A stretch of DNA of 64,000 bases from Ophiocordyceps camponoti-saundersi (nom. inval.) (taxonomy: Eukaryota; Ascomycota; Sordariomycetes; Hypocreales; Ophiocordycipitaceae), in the NCBI GenBank assembly GCA_003339415.1, contig PDHQ01000059.1, positions 116,215-180,214 on the forward strand, written 5' to 3'. The notes below the pieces were generated by a model, which saw only the letters and a program-made list of their open reading frames with translations, did no database searches and had not been told where the DNA came from. Each line of letters opens with the position of its first letter. Positions within the stretch are counted from its first letter, which is position 1. Below are positions 46,400-58,343 of the stretch, piece after piece. The translations under genes were made by a program, and so were the position numbers.

Positions 46400-49390
46400 A
46401 ATAAACTTTAAATATTTACGGTTTACTTCCCGCTACTTAGAATATATATTAAACCTCTCCTACGCTTATTACCCCCTCCTCCCTCTCTATACTCCGCCTT
46501 TAACTCCGCTCCGCTAGTTATCCTTAGCGATTTTAACGCCTATTATCCCTCCTAGGACCTTTATAATCGCACCTCCCCTTACTCCGCGGAGCTTCTTTCC
46601 GCTTTCTACTAACTCCGCCTCGAACTCCTTACCCCTCCTTACGAGATTACCTAAGAAGTATATAAGCGGAGGATTAATATTATTAACTTAATTTAAAATA
46701 TATTTAACTATTTCTTTATATATCTTAGCCTAGACCTTAATCTTCTTAGCTTCGATTATATCCCCTAATCTGCGTTTTTTATAACCTCTCCCTTTTTAAA
46801 CTTTATATTAATATTATATTAGAAATATTTTAACTTTAATATTTTATAAGTAAAAATAAAAAACTAACTTTTATTTTTTACTATTTAAGCGGAGTTTATA
46901 GCGGATATTAAGAAATTAGTAATATAGCTATATAAGTAACTAAATATTATAGCTAGCTTAATAGTTTCGAAATTACCTTAATAATATAATTCTTACTTAT
47001 ACTTATAGTAAATTTTAAAAATTACCTTTATAATCTTAAACGCGAAGCGTGCTAAGCGGTATTAGTAAGCGTAGCTAAACTTTAATTACTAATAAGCGTA
47101 TTAAAACGCTATAATATAATAGAAATTATTTATTAAAAAAGCGAAGAAAGATAATTAGAGATAATTTCTCGCCTCTACGAGCGGTAACCTTAATATTATA
47201 TAATTTATAGCTTAGTAAGTAAAACTTTATAGCTAAGCTTCTTCGAAGCTTATATATACTCCTCCTTTTTAATAAGATATAAACTTTACTTTCTAATTAT
47301 CTTTCTCCGAAAAGTTAGAGCTCTTAGCTTATAAGTTTTTTCCCTATTCCCCGGAGAATACCCTATACCTCCCTATCCCCGACCCCTTCCCCTTAATAAA
47401 TATTCTCTCCTAAGTTACTAAAAATAAAGTCCGCTCCGCCCTCTCCGGTATTATATTATAAAAGTCTACTAAGCTTAATAATATCCCTATTAGCTTCCTA
47501 AAAAGTTATAGTTAACCCCTTATAGTAATTTTAATAAAGCTCCTCTAAAAATATATTATTTATAGATATTTCCTTACTTAATATTAGATTTCTAATATTA
47601 CGGTTTTCCGGAAAATAAGTAAAAGCCCGGAGGTTTATTAAACTTTAAGCGGCTATTATCTTATCTCCCTCCTTAATACTATAAGTAAGATTTTTAAAAC
47701 TATAATTACGAAGAAGATATCTTATATAGTAAAGTCCGCGGGAGTTTTATTATAAGGTTAGATAAGTAACTATCCTAACTAGTTTACTAATAGCGCCTTA
47801 CTCCTCTTAACGAAGTCCGTCTATATCGCTTAAAGCCTCTAAAGCTCCGCTTCCCTCTTAATATTAAATATAATAAGCGCTTTTAACTATATTTTATATT
47901 TTAAGCTAATAGAAATCCTTAACTTTCTTAGCTTCCTTAGATAGATTATAGCTTTCCTTTACTTTTACCTTTCTAACTATACCTCCCGCCTAAAAGTTAA
48001 CGGTAAACTATTAAACTTTTTCCTTATTTTTACTAAAATCCCTTAAAGCTCCCCGCTCTTTTTAGTACTATTTATCTTATATATCTTATCTTTTTATAAA
48101 TACTTAGAATAGGTAATTAGTATACTCGCTATTAAATTTATAGATAATATTAATATTTTTAATATTAGGCGTACTTTCGCTTAAGTCCGCTACTAGCTTA
48201 AATAAGCTTAAGGTATTTACTAAGATTAGGTAGTAAAGTACGAAATAACCTTCTAGCTACTTAAAAGTAAGCTTCTTTATTTTACGAAAGCTTACTTTAC
48301 TAATATAACTCCGCTAATCCTTAATAAGATTACTATTTAACTTATATAAGAGGTACGTATACTTAGGGTTTAGATTTATTATAAGCTTTAATAAAAACCT
48401 TACCTCCGCTATTTTATAAAAAAGCTTAATTACTAATAGCTAGCCTTAACTAAACTTATATTATTTACTTAGGGCTTTTTACTCCTCTAAGCGAGGGAAG
48501 TTTATATTAAGGTTATTAGGTTCGCTATCGCTTTTAGCGCTATAGTTTACTCCGCTTTAACTCCGCTAAGCGGTAAACTTAAAAGCCCCGTCCTCTAATA
48601 GCTAGCTATAACCTAATCTAAATACCTCTATATTATCTCCGGGGTATACTAAGCTACCCCTTTTTACTATATTAAATCTAAGTCCTTTATCCCCCTTATT
48701 AATATTTACTTATTTTACCGCGCTACTTATAGCTATTAACTCCTTTATATTAAAAAACTTATAGCTTATATCCGCTCCGCCTTAGAGAGAATCTTTATAT
48801 ACCTCCGCTAATAATATAGAGGTTAGCCCCGCTTTACTTACGTCCCCCTCGAATCCCTCTAATCTTTCTTTACTACTTAAGTACGGATTTCGGATATCTT
48901 CTCCTAATCCCTTAAAACTTTAAAAGCCCGCTTCTACGAAGAGTAGCAGCTTTACTAAAACTTTAAGAAAGGAAAGCTCTAAAAATATAGCTAGTTCTCT
49001 AGATACCTTACTAATAAACCGCCCCGATTAAAACTTAGTAACGCTTTATAAATTTATTAGGGTTTTCCGAAATTCCTTAATAGCGCCCTAACTTAGCTTC
49101 GTAATAGTAAAATTAACCTTAATAAGTTCCTTTATACTTATAATATTCCTATAATCTTAACCTTTTACTACCCTTATAATAGCGGAGAAGATAAGATAGT
49201 AGCTTACCTCGCTTTATAATATAAGCTTACCGCTTATAAAAAAACACTTTTATTTATATTTCCTATAAGTTTAATTTAAGATTATAAGGACTTTAATAAG
49301 GCTTTTAATTATAAAGCTATTATAAGCCCTTTTACTTTATAGTTTATCCGCTTATAATACCTCCGCTAGTTTAACCTTTTTTTATTATTT
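46400..49390 (+). pseudogene. LINE-C ORF2 remnant: AP endonuclease, RT, C-terminal domain
   Basis: Endonuclease: D-F-N-A-Y-Y-P-S-stop-D begins at 46529 (family D-F-N-A-H-H-P-x-W), followed by L-E-L-L-T-P-P-Y-E-I-T and I-N-I-I-N-L. The RT catalytic box at 48137-48148 reads F-I-D-N; the first Asp is intact, the second is Asn. C-terminal domain from about 49050: A-L-stop-I-Y-stop-G-F and L-T-stop-L-R-N-S-K-I-N-L-N-K-F-L, then Y-Y-P-Y-N-S-G-E where C-x-C is expected, ending near 49390. It is inactive because of stops and the lost Asp. Confidence 0.85.
48137..48148 (+). other. LINE-C RT catalytic box, F-I-D-N
   Basis: Codons TTT ATA GAT AAT for F-x-D-D. Only the second Asp is lost, unlike LINE-R, LINE-L and LINE-Y. 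Confidence 0.8.
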
Positions 49391-51720
49391 TATAATATTT
49401 AAGTATATTAAAATACTTAAGCGCTAAGTTTAAGCGCGGGGGATAGTTTTTAGTATTTTTACCGTATAATTATTACTATTTATTTACCTTATACCCCGCT
49501 TTTACCTCCGCCCCCCGCTTTACTTAGCCCCGCTTAGCTTACTTAGCCCTTTTACCCCTTTTCCTACCTTACCCTTTACCTTATCTTCTATGCTTAATAA
49601 TACCTCTAATACTTATAAGCTTATCTTTTAAGCTATTATTATTACTCTCTACTACGCGCTTTAACGCTACTAATACGGACTTTATAAAAGAAAGCTTTAG
49701 TATTTAAATAAAATCTAGCTTAGGCTCCGGCTTTATTACTCCCCTGCCTTTCTCCTTTATACCTTTTACTATTTCCGCTCCGCTTACCTCCTCCTCCGCT
49801 CCGCCCGCCCCTTTAACTTTATCCGCCCCCTCCTTATTACCTCTAACTATTACCTAATCTAACCCGCTCCCTAATATTAATACGATAATAATTAGCGTTT
49901 AGGCCGCCGCCCTATCCTCTTTTACCTCTAACTCCTCTTTTAATACTAGCTCCCGCTCCGCTTTTAAGCGATTTAAGTTAAAAATACGCTAAAGCTTAAA
50001 AATATTCTTCGGAATATATCTAAATTAGTTAACTCCGATATAATCCGCTATTATTTAATTAAAGTTACTCTAAACTTAATTAATATTATACGCTATATTA
50101 TATATAAAAGATTAAAAGTTTTATACCTCCGCTTATATTTTTAACTAAAACTTTTATAAGAACTTTATAATATAGTTTTCTTAAGCGGTAATAATAGTAA
50201 TAATAGTAATTATTATTATTATAAGCACCGCCTCCCCCGCTTTTATTATAAACTTTATTATTATTATTATAACTATTATTAACTAAGCTAGCGCCTCCGC
50301 TACTATACTCTCCGCTACCGCCTCCGCTTCCTTCTCCGCGTCTGCTATTACCGCCTACTTCGCTTATAGTCTAATTACTATATCTATTACCGCCGCTATT
50401 ATTATTATCGCTCCGCCCCCCTCTCCGCCTCCCGTTTTACTTATATTAATAATTATCTATCCGCTTAATATTCTAAAATAAGCTAGTATTAATATATAAG
50501 ACTTTTAGGAAGAAATATTAATAGTTATTATAGTAGGAGTAATATTAGGGGCGGCCGCTAAAGTAGCTAACCCCGCTAAGGCGCTTACTTATACTATTAT
50601 TATTATTATATTAAGTTAAAGCTTCGATTTTCTATTTCGCTTTTATATATCGTATAAGTTAACTTAAATTCTCTTTTATTATTTATTATTAGCTATATTT
50701 AAAACTCCGCTCTACTCCGCTTTACTTTACTTTATATTTACTAATAAGCTACTTAGCTATCCTCCTCCGCTAATATACCGCGCCGCTTCTATTATAATAA
50801 TATATAACTCCTTCGAATATATTTATAATTTAATTAGCACTTTAAGCTCTAACTTTAGCTTAACCTCCGGTATTACTTACTTTTTAATACTTATACTAAG
50901 CTTTAGTATAATTATAATAATTAGCTAATTATAAGCTTATATACTTTATTAGTTTTATATATAGCTAGCGCTATATAACGTTACTTACCTTATTACTTTT
51001 AATATAAAACTTTATAGTTAGCTAATTAAGCTATATATATAATATAAGAAAAATTATAAGGCTTACTATAAATAATCTTAAGTATATTTATTATTATTAC
51101 TTTATTAGTATAGCTATATAACCTTTTTATTTTCTCTTTATTATAAAAGTTAAAGGGAAAAGTTAAGGGAGGGGGTTAGAAATATACCTTTTTCTAAAAA
51201 TAATAAAAAAAAGAAAAAAAAGAAAGGAAAAAGGAGGTAGAAAAGAAAAAAATATAGCCCCCCCCCCTCTAATTACTAATATATAATAAAGCGGCTACCC
51301 CGCTACTTTACCTTACCCCTTTTCGGACTTTCTTTCCTTTACCCCGCCCCGCACCGCCTTACCTCGCACCGCTCCGCACCGCCCCGTATTACCCCGCGCT
51401 ACGCCGCCCCGTATTACCCCGCGCTACGCCGCTACGCTATACCGCCCCGCTCTTTCCGCCTTATATTTTGCGGACTTTCCTTTCTCCGCCCTCCCCTCCT
51501 TACCTTATTTTCTTATATTATCTAAGACTACCCCTAGGTAATAGGCTCGTTATATTATACCGCTGCTAACTACCGCTATACTTTTATATAAGCGTATAGT
51601 AAGCTTTTCCTTTATAATTAAGGGGTTTTACTTTATTTTAAGGGATTTTTCTTACTTAATATATTATAGAAGCTTTAGATATTATAAAGGCTCTTAGTAT
51701 ATAAATAATAATAATAATAA
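49390..51720 (+). other. LINE-C long 3' region
   Basis: 2.3 kb after ORF2. It is C-rich on the plus strand (CCGCT and CTCC runs) and includes a perfect 25-bp tandem duplication (51379-51403, 51404-51428). It ends in the shared module: ggggttttac (51624), agggatttttc, gaagctttag, cttagtatat, then the ATA tail. Confidence 0.65.
49440..50460 (-). pseudogene. Antisense reading frame in LINE-C 3' region
   Basis: One minus-strand frame, antisense to the LINE, can be read across about 1 kb with only TAA/TAG interruptions and stop-free runs up to about 60 codons. Residues suggest an Ala/Glu heptad-like stretch (A-E-K-E-A-E-A-V-A-E-S), a Gln run, a charged coil (N-R-L-K-A-E-R-E-L-V-L-K-E-E-L-E-V-K) and a basic tail (K-H-R-R near 49590 and beyond). 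I do not recognise the protein. Local GC content is high, which alone lowers stop density, so the coding call is tentative. Confidence 0.35.
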
Positions 51721-51735
51721 TAAATAATACTTTTA

Positions 51736-51767
51736 ACTAATATTTATATTTTAAATTATTATAAAAT
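51736..51767. other. Short AT-rich spacer
   Basis: Between the right TSD of LINE-C and the reverse SE copy; nothing recognised. Confidence 0.4.
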
Positions 51768-53627
51768 CCTTATATTTAATTAAAATAGCTTTAATAGTTT
51801 AATTAATTAAGGCCTTATTAGTATAGCTTAAAAATATATAAAAGTTTTATTATTTTATAATAAACCTTATAATAGCTAATTTTAAAAAATAGCTAAATTA
51901 TTATAGTAAAGCTATAAATAAGTATAAAGTTAAAGTTAGAAAAGGAGGTATTATTATATTCCCTTTTTAGCGTTTTTACTTTAGCTATTATTAGTTTCTA
52001 GTCGGCGCTAAAAGGGGAGAAGGGGCGGTATATATAAAGTTCTAGTTTATAAATCTTTAAAGTTAAGTAGCGTACGCGTTTTTCGCTTAGTTTTATATTA
52101 TTTTTATTTAAAATAAAGTTAACTTTACTTAAAGTAAGATTTTTAATAAAAAAAGTAATAATATAATCTTTTTTTATTAGCTATAAAGTAAGTAAACTTA
52201 CTTTTTATATATAAAGTAATAAAATATAAATAATATTATAGCTTTATTATATAATATTTTATAATATATTTAAGTTAATAATATTTAAAATATTACTAAA
52301 GTTAAACTTTTAGCGTATATAATTTAGCGTTAAAAATCTTTACTTATATTATTATACTTTTATTATAAATTTAGTTTATATTCGCTATATTATCGATAAT
52401 AACTATTAAGGAACTTTACTAAGTTTTAAAATAATATTTTTTATATATAATTATATTATTAAAACCTTATTTCTTATAAGCTATTAAATAAGTAAACTTA
52501 CTTTTTATATATAAAGTAATAAAGTATTTATTATATTATAGCTTTATTATATAATATTTATTAATATATTTAAGTTAGTAATATTTAAAATATTACTAAA
52601 GTTAGATTTTTAATATATATAATTTTATATTAAAAATCTTTATTTATATTATTATACTTTTATTATAAATTAAGCTTATATTCGCTATATTATTAATAAT
52701 AATTATTAAAAAGCTTTGCTAAATCCTTAAATAATATTTTTTATATATAATTATATTATTAAAACTTTATTTAAAAATTTAGTCTTTTTTTAAAAAGCTT
52801 CTTTATTACTTTATTATAAAGCTTATATTAGTACTTTTTTATAATAAAAATATTACCTCTGCTAGTTAAATATACTTTTTTTTTAAAAGTAATATAAAGC
52901 TACTTTAGATTAAACTAAAGCTTATAAATAATATTTTAAAATATTATTATAATATTATAGCTAAGTAATTTCCTTATTATAAAAGCTTAGCTTTACTTAT
53001 AAAGTTTATAATTAATACTTATTATAATTATTTTAAAGCTTTAAACTTAAAAAATAGTAATAAAGTTAAAGTAAATTATAAGCTATTACTTATATTATTT
53101 AGAAACCTATTTTTAAATAGTTTTCCTTAGCGCTCTAGCTATAATTATAGCTTATATTAAAGAAGTTCCGCTTCCTTTAAAGCTATAAAAAAGAGAGGAA
53201 ACCGCGGCTATAATAGCTAAGAGAATATTATTAACTAATAAAGTTAAAGTAAAAGGGGCGCCTCCTTAGACCCTTTTAAACTCTGCTATTTATTTAATAA
53301 TTATATATATAAAAATAAAAGCGTTTTTTAAAATAATTTTATTAATATTTATCTTAGCTTTTAATAAGGTAATAACTTAATAAGTATAATAAACCCTTAA
53401 GTTTAAAACTATTATAATTTAAAGTAAAGCTATATACTAAGTAAAAAAGTTTTATATTTATATATAATTAATTTATATAGCGTTGCCCTCCCTTTTAAAG
53501 TTATTTTAAGCGTAGCTTACTATTATTATAAGGTAACGGAGGGAGCGGAGTCTACTTATAATATAAGAATAAAAAGTTTATATCCGTATTACTATAAGCG
53601 CGGAATCTATAAAATATATAAAAGTTT
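51768..53627 (-). mobile_element. SE-3: reverse copy of the SE family, lacking its 3' end
   Basis: The reverse complement matches the long SE copies from the 5' block (ccgcgctt, here near 53597 in reverse) to the part about 300 bp before the family's 3' end. The tail module is absent. I could not find a TSD. The 5' edge abuts the 53628 repeat. Confidence 0.8.
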
Positions 53628-54246
53628 AGTAATATATTTAAATTTTTCTTTTTAAAGGAATAAGATTTCTTATTTTATATATATATAGCTAGCTAAGCTT
53701 AGCTTTATAATTATAATTAAGTTATTATTATTTTTTAATTTTATAAAAGTTATAAATATTAGTAAGGTTATTTTTTTCTATTATATATAATAAAGGTTTT
53801 ATTATATTTAGTAAATAAGTTACTTTTTTAAATTATTTTTATTTATAGTTTTAGCTAGCTTTTTTCCTTTAAATATTATATAAAGTCTTTTTTCTTTTAT
53901 AAATATTCTAAGATTTAATATCTATACTTATTTTAATAAAAAAAGCGGTTTTAATATTTAGCGTTTACTAAAATAGCTAGATTTAGATTTTTAGTAAAAA
54001 GGGGCTTCTCTAATAATAAGATTAAGGGCGAGTATTTAATAAGGGCGGGTAAGTAATCTAGCTAAATTAGTTTTTAAGCTATATAATTTAATAATAAATT
54101 TTTCTTAGCTACTTAAGATAAGCTAATAAAAAAATTCTAAATATAGTTAATTACTTAATAAATTTCTTAAGGAAAATATTATTTTCTAATTATTAAAATA
54201 ATAATTAGGTATTTATAAACTAATTTAGCTTAATAGCTTTAGAAAT

Positions 54247-54256
54247 TAATAAAGAA
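54247..54256. repeat. TSD of SINE, left copy
   Basis: taataaagaa, identical to 54858-54867 (10 bp). The empty site is visible in repeat copy b near 62180-62200. Confidence 0.7.
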
Positions 54257-54857
54257 GATATATATATTATATTACTTTAATAACTTTAAAAAGTATTTAA
54301 ATATATATTATTTAATAGAAAGGAAAAAGTAAAAGGCTTAGAGGAAAACCTTTTACTTAATATTATAAACTAGCTAGTAAGCAAAATTTATTATATTAGA
54401 AAGCTTAATTATTATAAGAAGTATTTAAAGCTACGCTAGTCTTAAGCGAGAGGTAATTATATTTCTTATTATATATCTTATCGAAGTCTTAAATAATTCT
54501 AATATATATATTAATAAATATTATAATAAAAATAACTAAGTTACTTACTTTATAATTATACTTTATTACTAGATTATTATTATTATTAAAAAGGATTTAT
54601 ACTTTTAATAACTTATATTATCTAACTATACCTTTACCTTATACCTTACTTAAGCCTCGGCTAGGCACTACTCTTACTAAGGGAAGGGAAGGGACTCGGC
54701 AGGGTTACTATACTTGCTAAGGTTATGCCGGGGTTAGACCGTACCCTGGCTATATAGTTAGGGTAAAAAATACCCGTGCCCTCCGCTAGATTTAAACTAA
54801 CTACCTCGCTTATAAGAGACTAATATCTCTAAGCGCTTAACTATTAGGCTAAGAGGG
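54257..54857 (-). mobile_element. tRNA-headed SINE, about 600 bp
   Basis: This segment is absent from the second copy of R2 (61534-62328) and is bounded by 10-bp direct repeats. Its minus-strand 5' end is a tRNA-like sequence (54779-54857) that starts exactly at the TSD. A GC-richer body (about 54640-54778) is followed by an AT-rich 3' part. The body keeps many CA/TG sites (ggcacta, ggcaggg, cttgcta, ccctggc), so it is less RIP-mutated than its host, either younger or escaping RIP by length. The extent of the SINE proper within the AT-rich part is uncertain. Confidence 0.65.
54779..54857 (-). pseudogene. tRNA-like SINE head with A and B boxes
   Basis: On the minus strand it begins ccctctt and ends cggaggg, which pair as an acceptor stem with a G-T pair and one mismatch. 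A-box-like tagcctaatagtta and B-box-like agtttaaatct (expected GGTTCAAATCC after RIP) are spaced as in tRNA. The anticodon arm does not fold into a standard 5-bp stem with a 7-base loop, so no isotype is assigned. It is the pol III promoter head of a SINE rather than a working tRNA. Confidence 0.55.
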
Positions 54858-55016
54858 TAATAAAGAAATAAAAGGGATAAAATAAATAAGGCTAAGCTTA
54901 ATATTTAAGCGCTTTATTATTTATTTTATAAAATAATAATTAATTAAAAAGCGGGCGTTTATTTTAATATTATATAAAGTAAAAATATAAAAGATAATAT
55001 TATTAACTTAAACTTA

Positions 55017-55262
55017 TATTAATATTATTTCTTTATACTTTTTTATATCTATTATATATTATATATATAAAGGATAACTTAGATATAAGAAAGTCCCTAA
55101 TAAAATATATATTAATACCTAAGTTATACTTTATATAACTTAAATAATAAAAGATATCTTAGGAAGAAAAAAAGAGGTATAAGGGTAAAATATTATATAG
55201 CTATATAGCTGCTCTTCTTTATATAAAGTAAGAATAGTATTTATCTCTTATTATTACCTATT
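55017..55262 (+). repeat. Partial copia-N-type LTR
   Basis: Aligns with the first ~235 bp of the 304-bp copia-N LTR (shared aataaaatatatatta, cctaagttata, agctatatagctgctcttc), strongly diverged, with the last ~70 bp missing. No internal copia sequence is attached. It is a solo or truncated LTR. Confidence 0.75.
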
Positions 55263-56430
55263 ATAGCCGGGCTATATTAAGTAAATAATAATATTAATAT
55301 TATAAATAAAGATTCTAAGCTAAGGAGAAAGGAAAGAAAAAGAGGAAAAACTCTTATAAGCGAAATCTTAGTAAAATATATAAGAGCATATACTAGTAAG
55401 AATAGGAGAGGGTATAGTAAAATCCTAATAAGGAAATAATTATATTTCTTAGTAATTTCCCCTAAAGTCCTTTTTAGGTAATTTTATAATAAGGTTTTTA
55501 TAAGTTATATAATTATAATTTAAAATCCTTAAAAATTACTATAAAATATTTAAAGGAAATCCTTATAAGTACTAGCGCGTAATATAGCATATAATACTAC
55601 TTATAGCCCCGTTTCTTAATAATTATAAAAGGTCTTAATTATTATATATTAAAGCGCGTTATAAGTATAGTTATAAAGAAACCCTTATAGCTAAGGAATA
55701 CCTTATTACTAACTATAAAGTTTATTAAGCGACGCTTTTTATTAGCTTACGTTTCTTACTTATTATAAGCCTTCTCGGTAGCGGCTTAAGCTTACTATTA
55801 TACTTCCTACGCTAAGGCGATAAGTTCGCAGGCTATTTACTAAGGCCCGAGGCGTTTAAAGAGTCCTAAAAGCTAGGGACTAAGAGGGGGTTTTATATAT
55901 CCTTTCTAAAAGCGATTATAAGTAGCGTTATACTAATTAACACGTGCTAAGAGGAGTTATACGTAAAGTCTAGCGCGGGAAAGAAAATACTTTAATTATC
56001 CTAATATTTACTTATATAAAACTATAGCTTTTAGTTTAAGTATTAATTAGTTACTTTTATACTTTTTTATATTTAAAAGTAAAGAGCGTTATTATAATAA
56101 TACTTAATATTATTTAATTAATTAATTTTATTAAAAATTCCTAAGATAAATAAGCTAATATTATTAGTACTTTATATATCTAATATATTAAAAAAATAAT
56201 AAAAGTATTAGAAATAATATCTTATAAGTATTTTAATTATATTATTCTTATTACTTAGTAATATAATAATAATCTAGCTTAGCTTATAAATAAAAGTTTA
56301 AATATAATTATATTTAAAATAGTTTTCTAATATTATTTTCCTATTATAAGTAATATACTTATATATAAAAATTAAAATAAGTAAAAAATATAATAAACTT
56401 AAAATCTTATTTTATAATATTTTATTCTTT
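55263..56430. other. Unassigned stretch with a moderately GC-rich core
   Basis: No gene recognised. The part at 55560-55990 is GC-richer than its flanks and keeps one cacgtg site (55941). Frames on either strand hold only TAA/TAG interruptions, but none gives a known motif. It may be a remnant of the internal region of gypsy-E or of a further element. Confidence 0.4.
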
Positions 56431-56444
56431 TAATATTAATAATA

Positions 56445-58329
56445 ATAAATAACTTAAAACTTTTATATATTTTATAAATCCCGCGCTTATAGTAATATAG
56501 ATATAAACTACTTATTCTTATATTATAAATAAACTCCGCTCTTTCCGTTACCCCGTAATAATAGCTTTAAGCCGCGCTTAGAGTAACTCTAAGGGGGAAA
56601 ATAACGCTATATAAGTTAATCGTAACCGCGAAAATTTTTTACTTAGAATATAGCTTTACTCCGAATTATAATAAACTTAGACTTAAGGGTTTATTATATT
56701 TTTTACCTTATTAAAAGCTAAGGCGAGTATTAGTAAGATTATTTCGGGGAACGCTTTAGTCTCTATATAGGTAATTATTAAATAAGTAGCGGAGTCTAAA
56801 AGGGTCCGGGGAGGCGCCCCCCTTACTCTAACTCTATTAATTAATAGTATTTCCTTAGCTATTACGGCCGCGGTTTCCTCTTTTTTCTATAGCTCCGGGG
56901 AAAGCGGAATTTCTTTAATATAAGCTATAGTTATAGCTAAAGCGCTAAAGAAAACTATTAAAAAATAAGTTTCTAAGCGATATAAGCGTTAGCTTATAAT
57001 TCGCTTTAATTTTATTATTATTTTATTTTAAATTTAAGGCTTTAAGGTAATTATAATAAATATTAATTACGGATTTTATAAATAAAGCTAAGCTTTTATA
57101 ATAAGGAAATTACTTAGCGGTAATATTATAATAATATTCTAAGATATTATTTATAAGCTTTAGTTTAATTTAAGGTAGCTTTATATTATTTTTAAAGAAA
57201 AGGTATACTTAATTAGTAGAGGTTATACTTTTATCGTAAAAAAGGTATTAATATAAGCTTTATAGTAAAGCGGTAAGGAAGCTTTTTAGAAAGAGATTAA
57301 GTTATTAAATAAAATTTTAATAATATAACTATATATAAAAAGATATTATTTAAGAACTTAGCGGAGTTTCCTTATAATTACTATTAATAATATAATAAAT
57401 ATAAATTAGATTTATAATAAAGGTATAATAATATAAGTAGAGATTTTTAACGCGGAATTTTATAAGCTAAAAGTCTAATTTTAGTAATACTTTAAGTATT
57501 ATTAGCTTAAATATATCGCTAAATATTATATAGCGAAGCTATAATATAGCTAGTACTTCGCCTTTTTATATATAAAAGGTAAGTTAGCTTACTTTATAAT
57601 ATATAGAAAAAACTATATTATTACCCTCTCTATTAGGGGATTTACCTTAAGTAAAGTTAACTTTATTTTAAAATAAAAGCGGCGTAGGACTAGGCGAAGG
57701 ATATTTATATTTCCTAACCTTAAAAATTTATAAATTAGAACTTTATATATACCGCCCCTCCTCCCCCTCTAGCGCTAACTAGAATCTAATAATAGCTAAG
57801 GCGAAAACGCTAAAAAGCGAATATAGTAACTCCGCTTTTAACCCCCTCTCTAAACTTATCTATAGCTTTACTATAATAATTAAGCTACTTTTCGAAACTA
57901 GCTATTATATAATTTATTATAAGCTAGTAAAACCTTTATATATTTTTTAATTATATTAATAAAGCCTTAATCGAATAGATTATTTAGAATATTATAATTA
58001 AGCGCGGAGATTTAGTTTATAATAATAATAACGCTTAGGAAAATAAGTAGCTATATAGACTCCGTATTAAACCCGGACTACGCGTACTCTTACTACCGCA
58101 GACTCCGCTTCGGAGGAAATATTAGCTTCCTAATTACTTATTATTATTAGACCTATCTAAGGTATAGAGTGCTAGGTGCGGACCTAGTCCGGCCCTAAGC
58201 TAAGGTAACGCTTAAGGGGAGGGTTTTACTCTAAGTTCTCTAGTTTTTCCTATTCCTAAAATATATATAAGATAGTTCTAAGCTATATTAGGTATACTAG
58301 CGTATAAATATTATTATTATTATTATTAT
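56445..58329 (+). mobile_element. SE-4: long copy of the SE family
   Basis: About 1.88 kb, alignable throughout with SE-2. Flanks are near-identical taatattaata-type sequences (56431-56444, 58330-58343), a likely TSD of about 14 bp, blurred by the microsatellite tail. It is GC-richer than SE-2 in places, so it preserves the family consensus best. It ends gggttttac, gttctaagc, ggtatact, then (ATT)n. Confidence 0.85.
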
Positions 58330-58343
58330 TAATATTAATAATA

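Larger units (their letters stand above)
44441..51720 (+). mobile_element. LINE-C: full-length Tad1-like LINE, second family
   Basis: This 7,280-bp element has a 15-bp TSD (44426-44440, 51721-51735). It carries ORF1, ORF2 and a 2.3-kb 3' region ending in an (ATA)n tail at about 51703-51720. It is related to LINE-R but clearly diverged, is less AT-rich, and has many CCGC/CTCC runs on the plus strand. Its start resembles that of LINE-R. It is RIP-mutated, though one catalytic Asp of RT survives. Confidence 0.88.
53628..55016 (-). repeat. Long direct repeat R2, copy a (probable LTR of gypsy-E), split by a SINE
   Basis: 53628-54246 plus 54868-55016 align with 61534-62328 (about 0.8 kb). Shared landmarks include atagctagctaagcttagc, aagttacttttttaaa, agcggtttta-tatttagcg, aatttcttaaggaaaatatt and taagcgctttattatttatt. 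The two copies flank a minus-strand gypsy RT region, so they may be its LTRs. Ends begin and finish with TA, possible from TG...CA, but no TSD was confirmed. Confidence 0.6.

Noticed and set aside
54779..54857. A functional tRNA gene
   Set aside because: The acceptor stem has a mismatch, the anticodon arm does not fold normally, and it sits exactly at the end of a TSD-bounded insertion.
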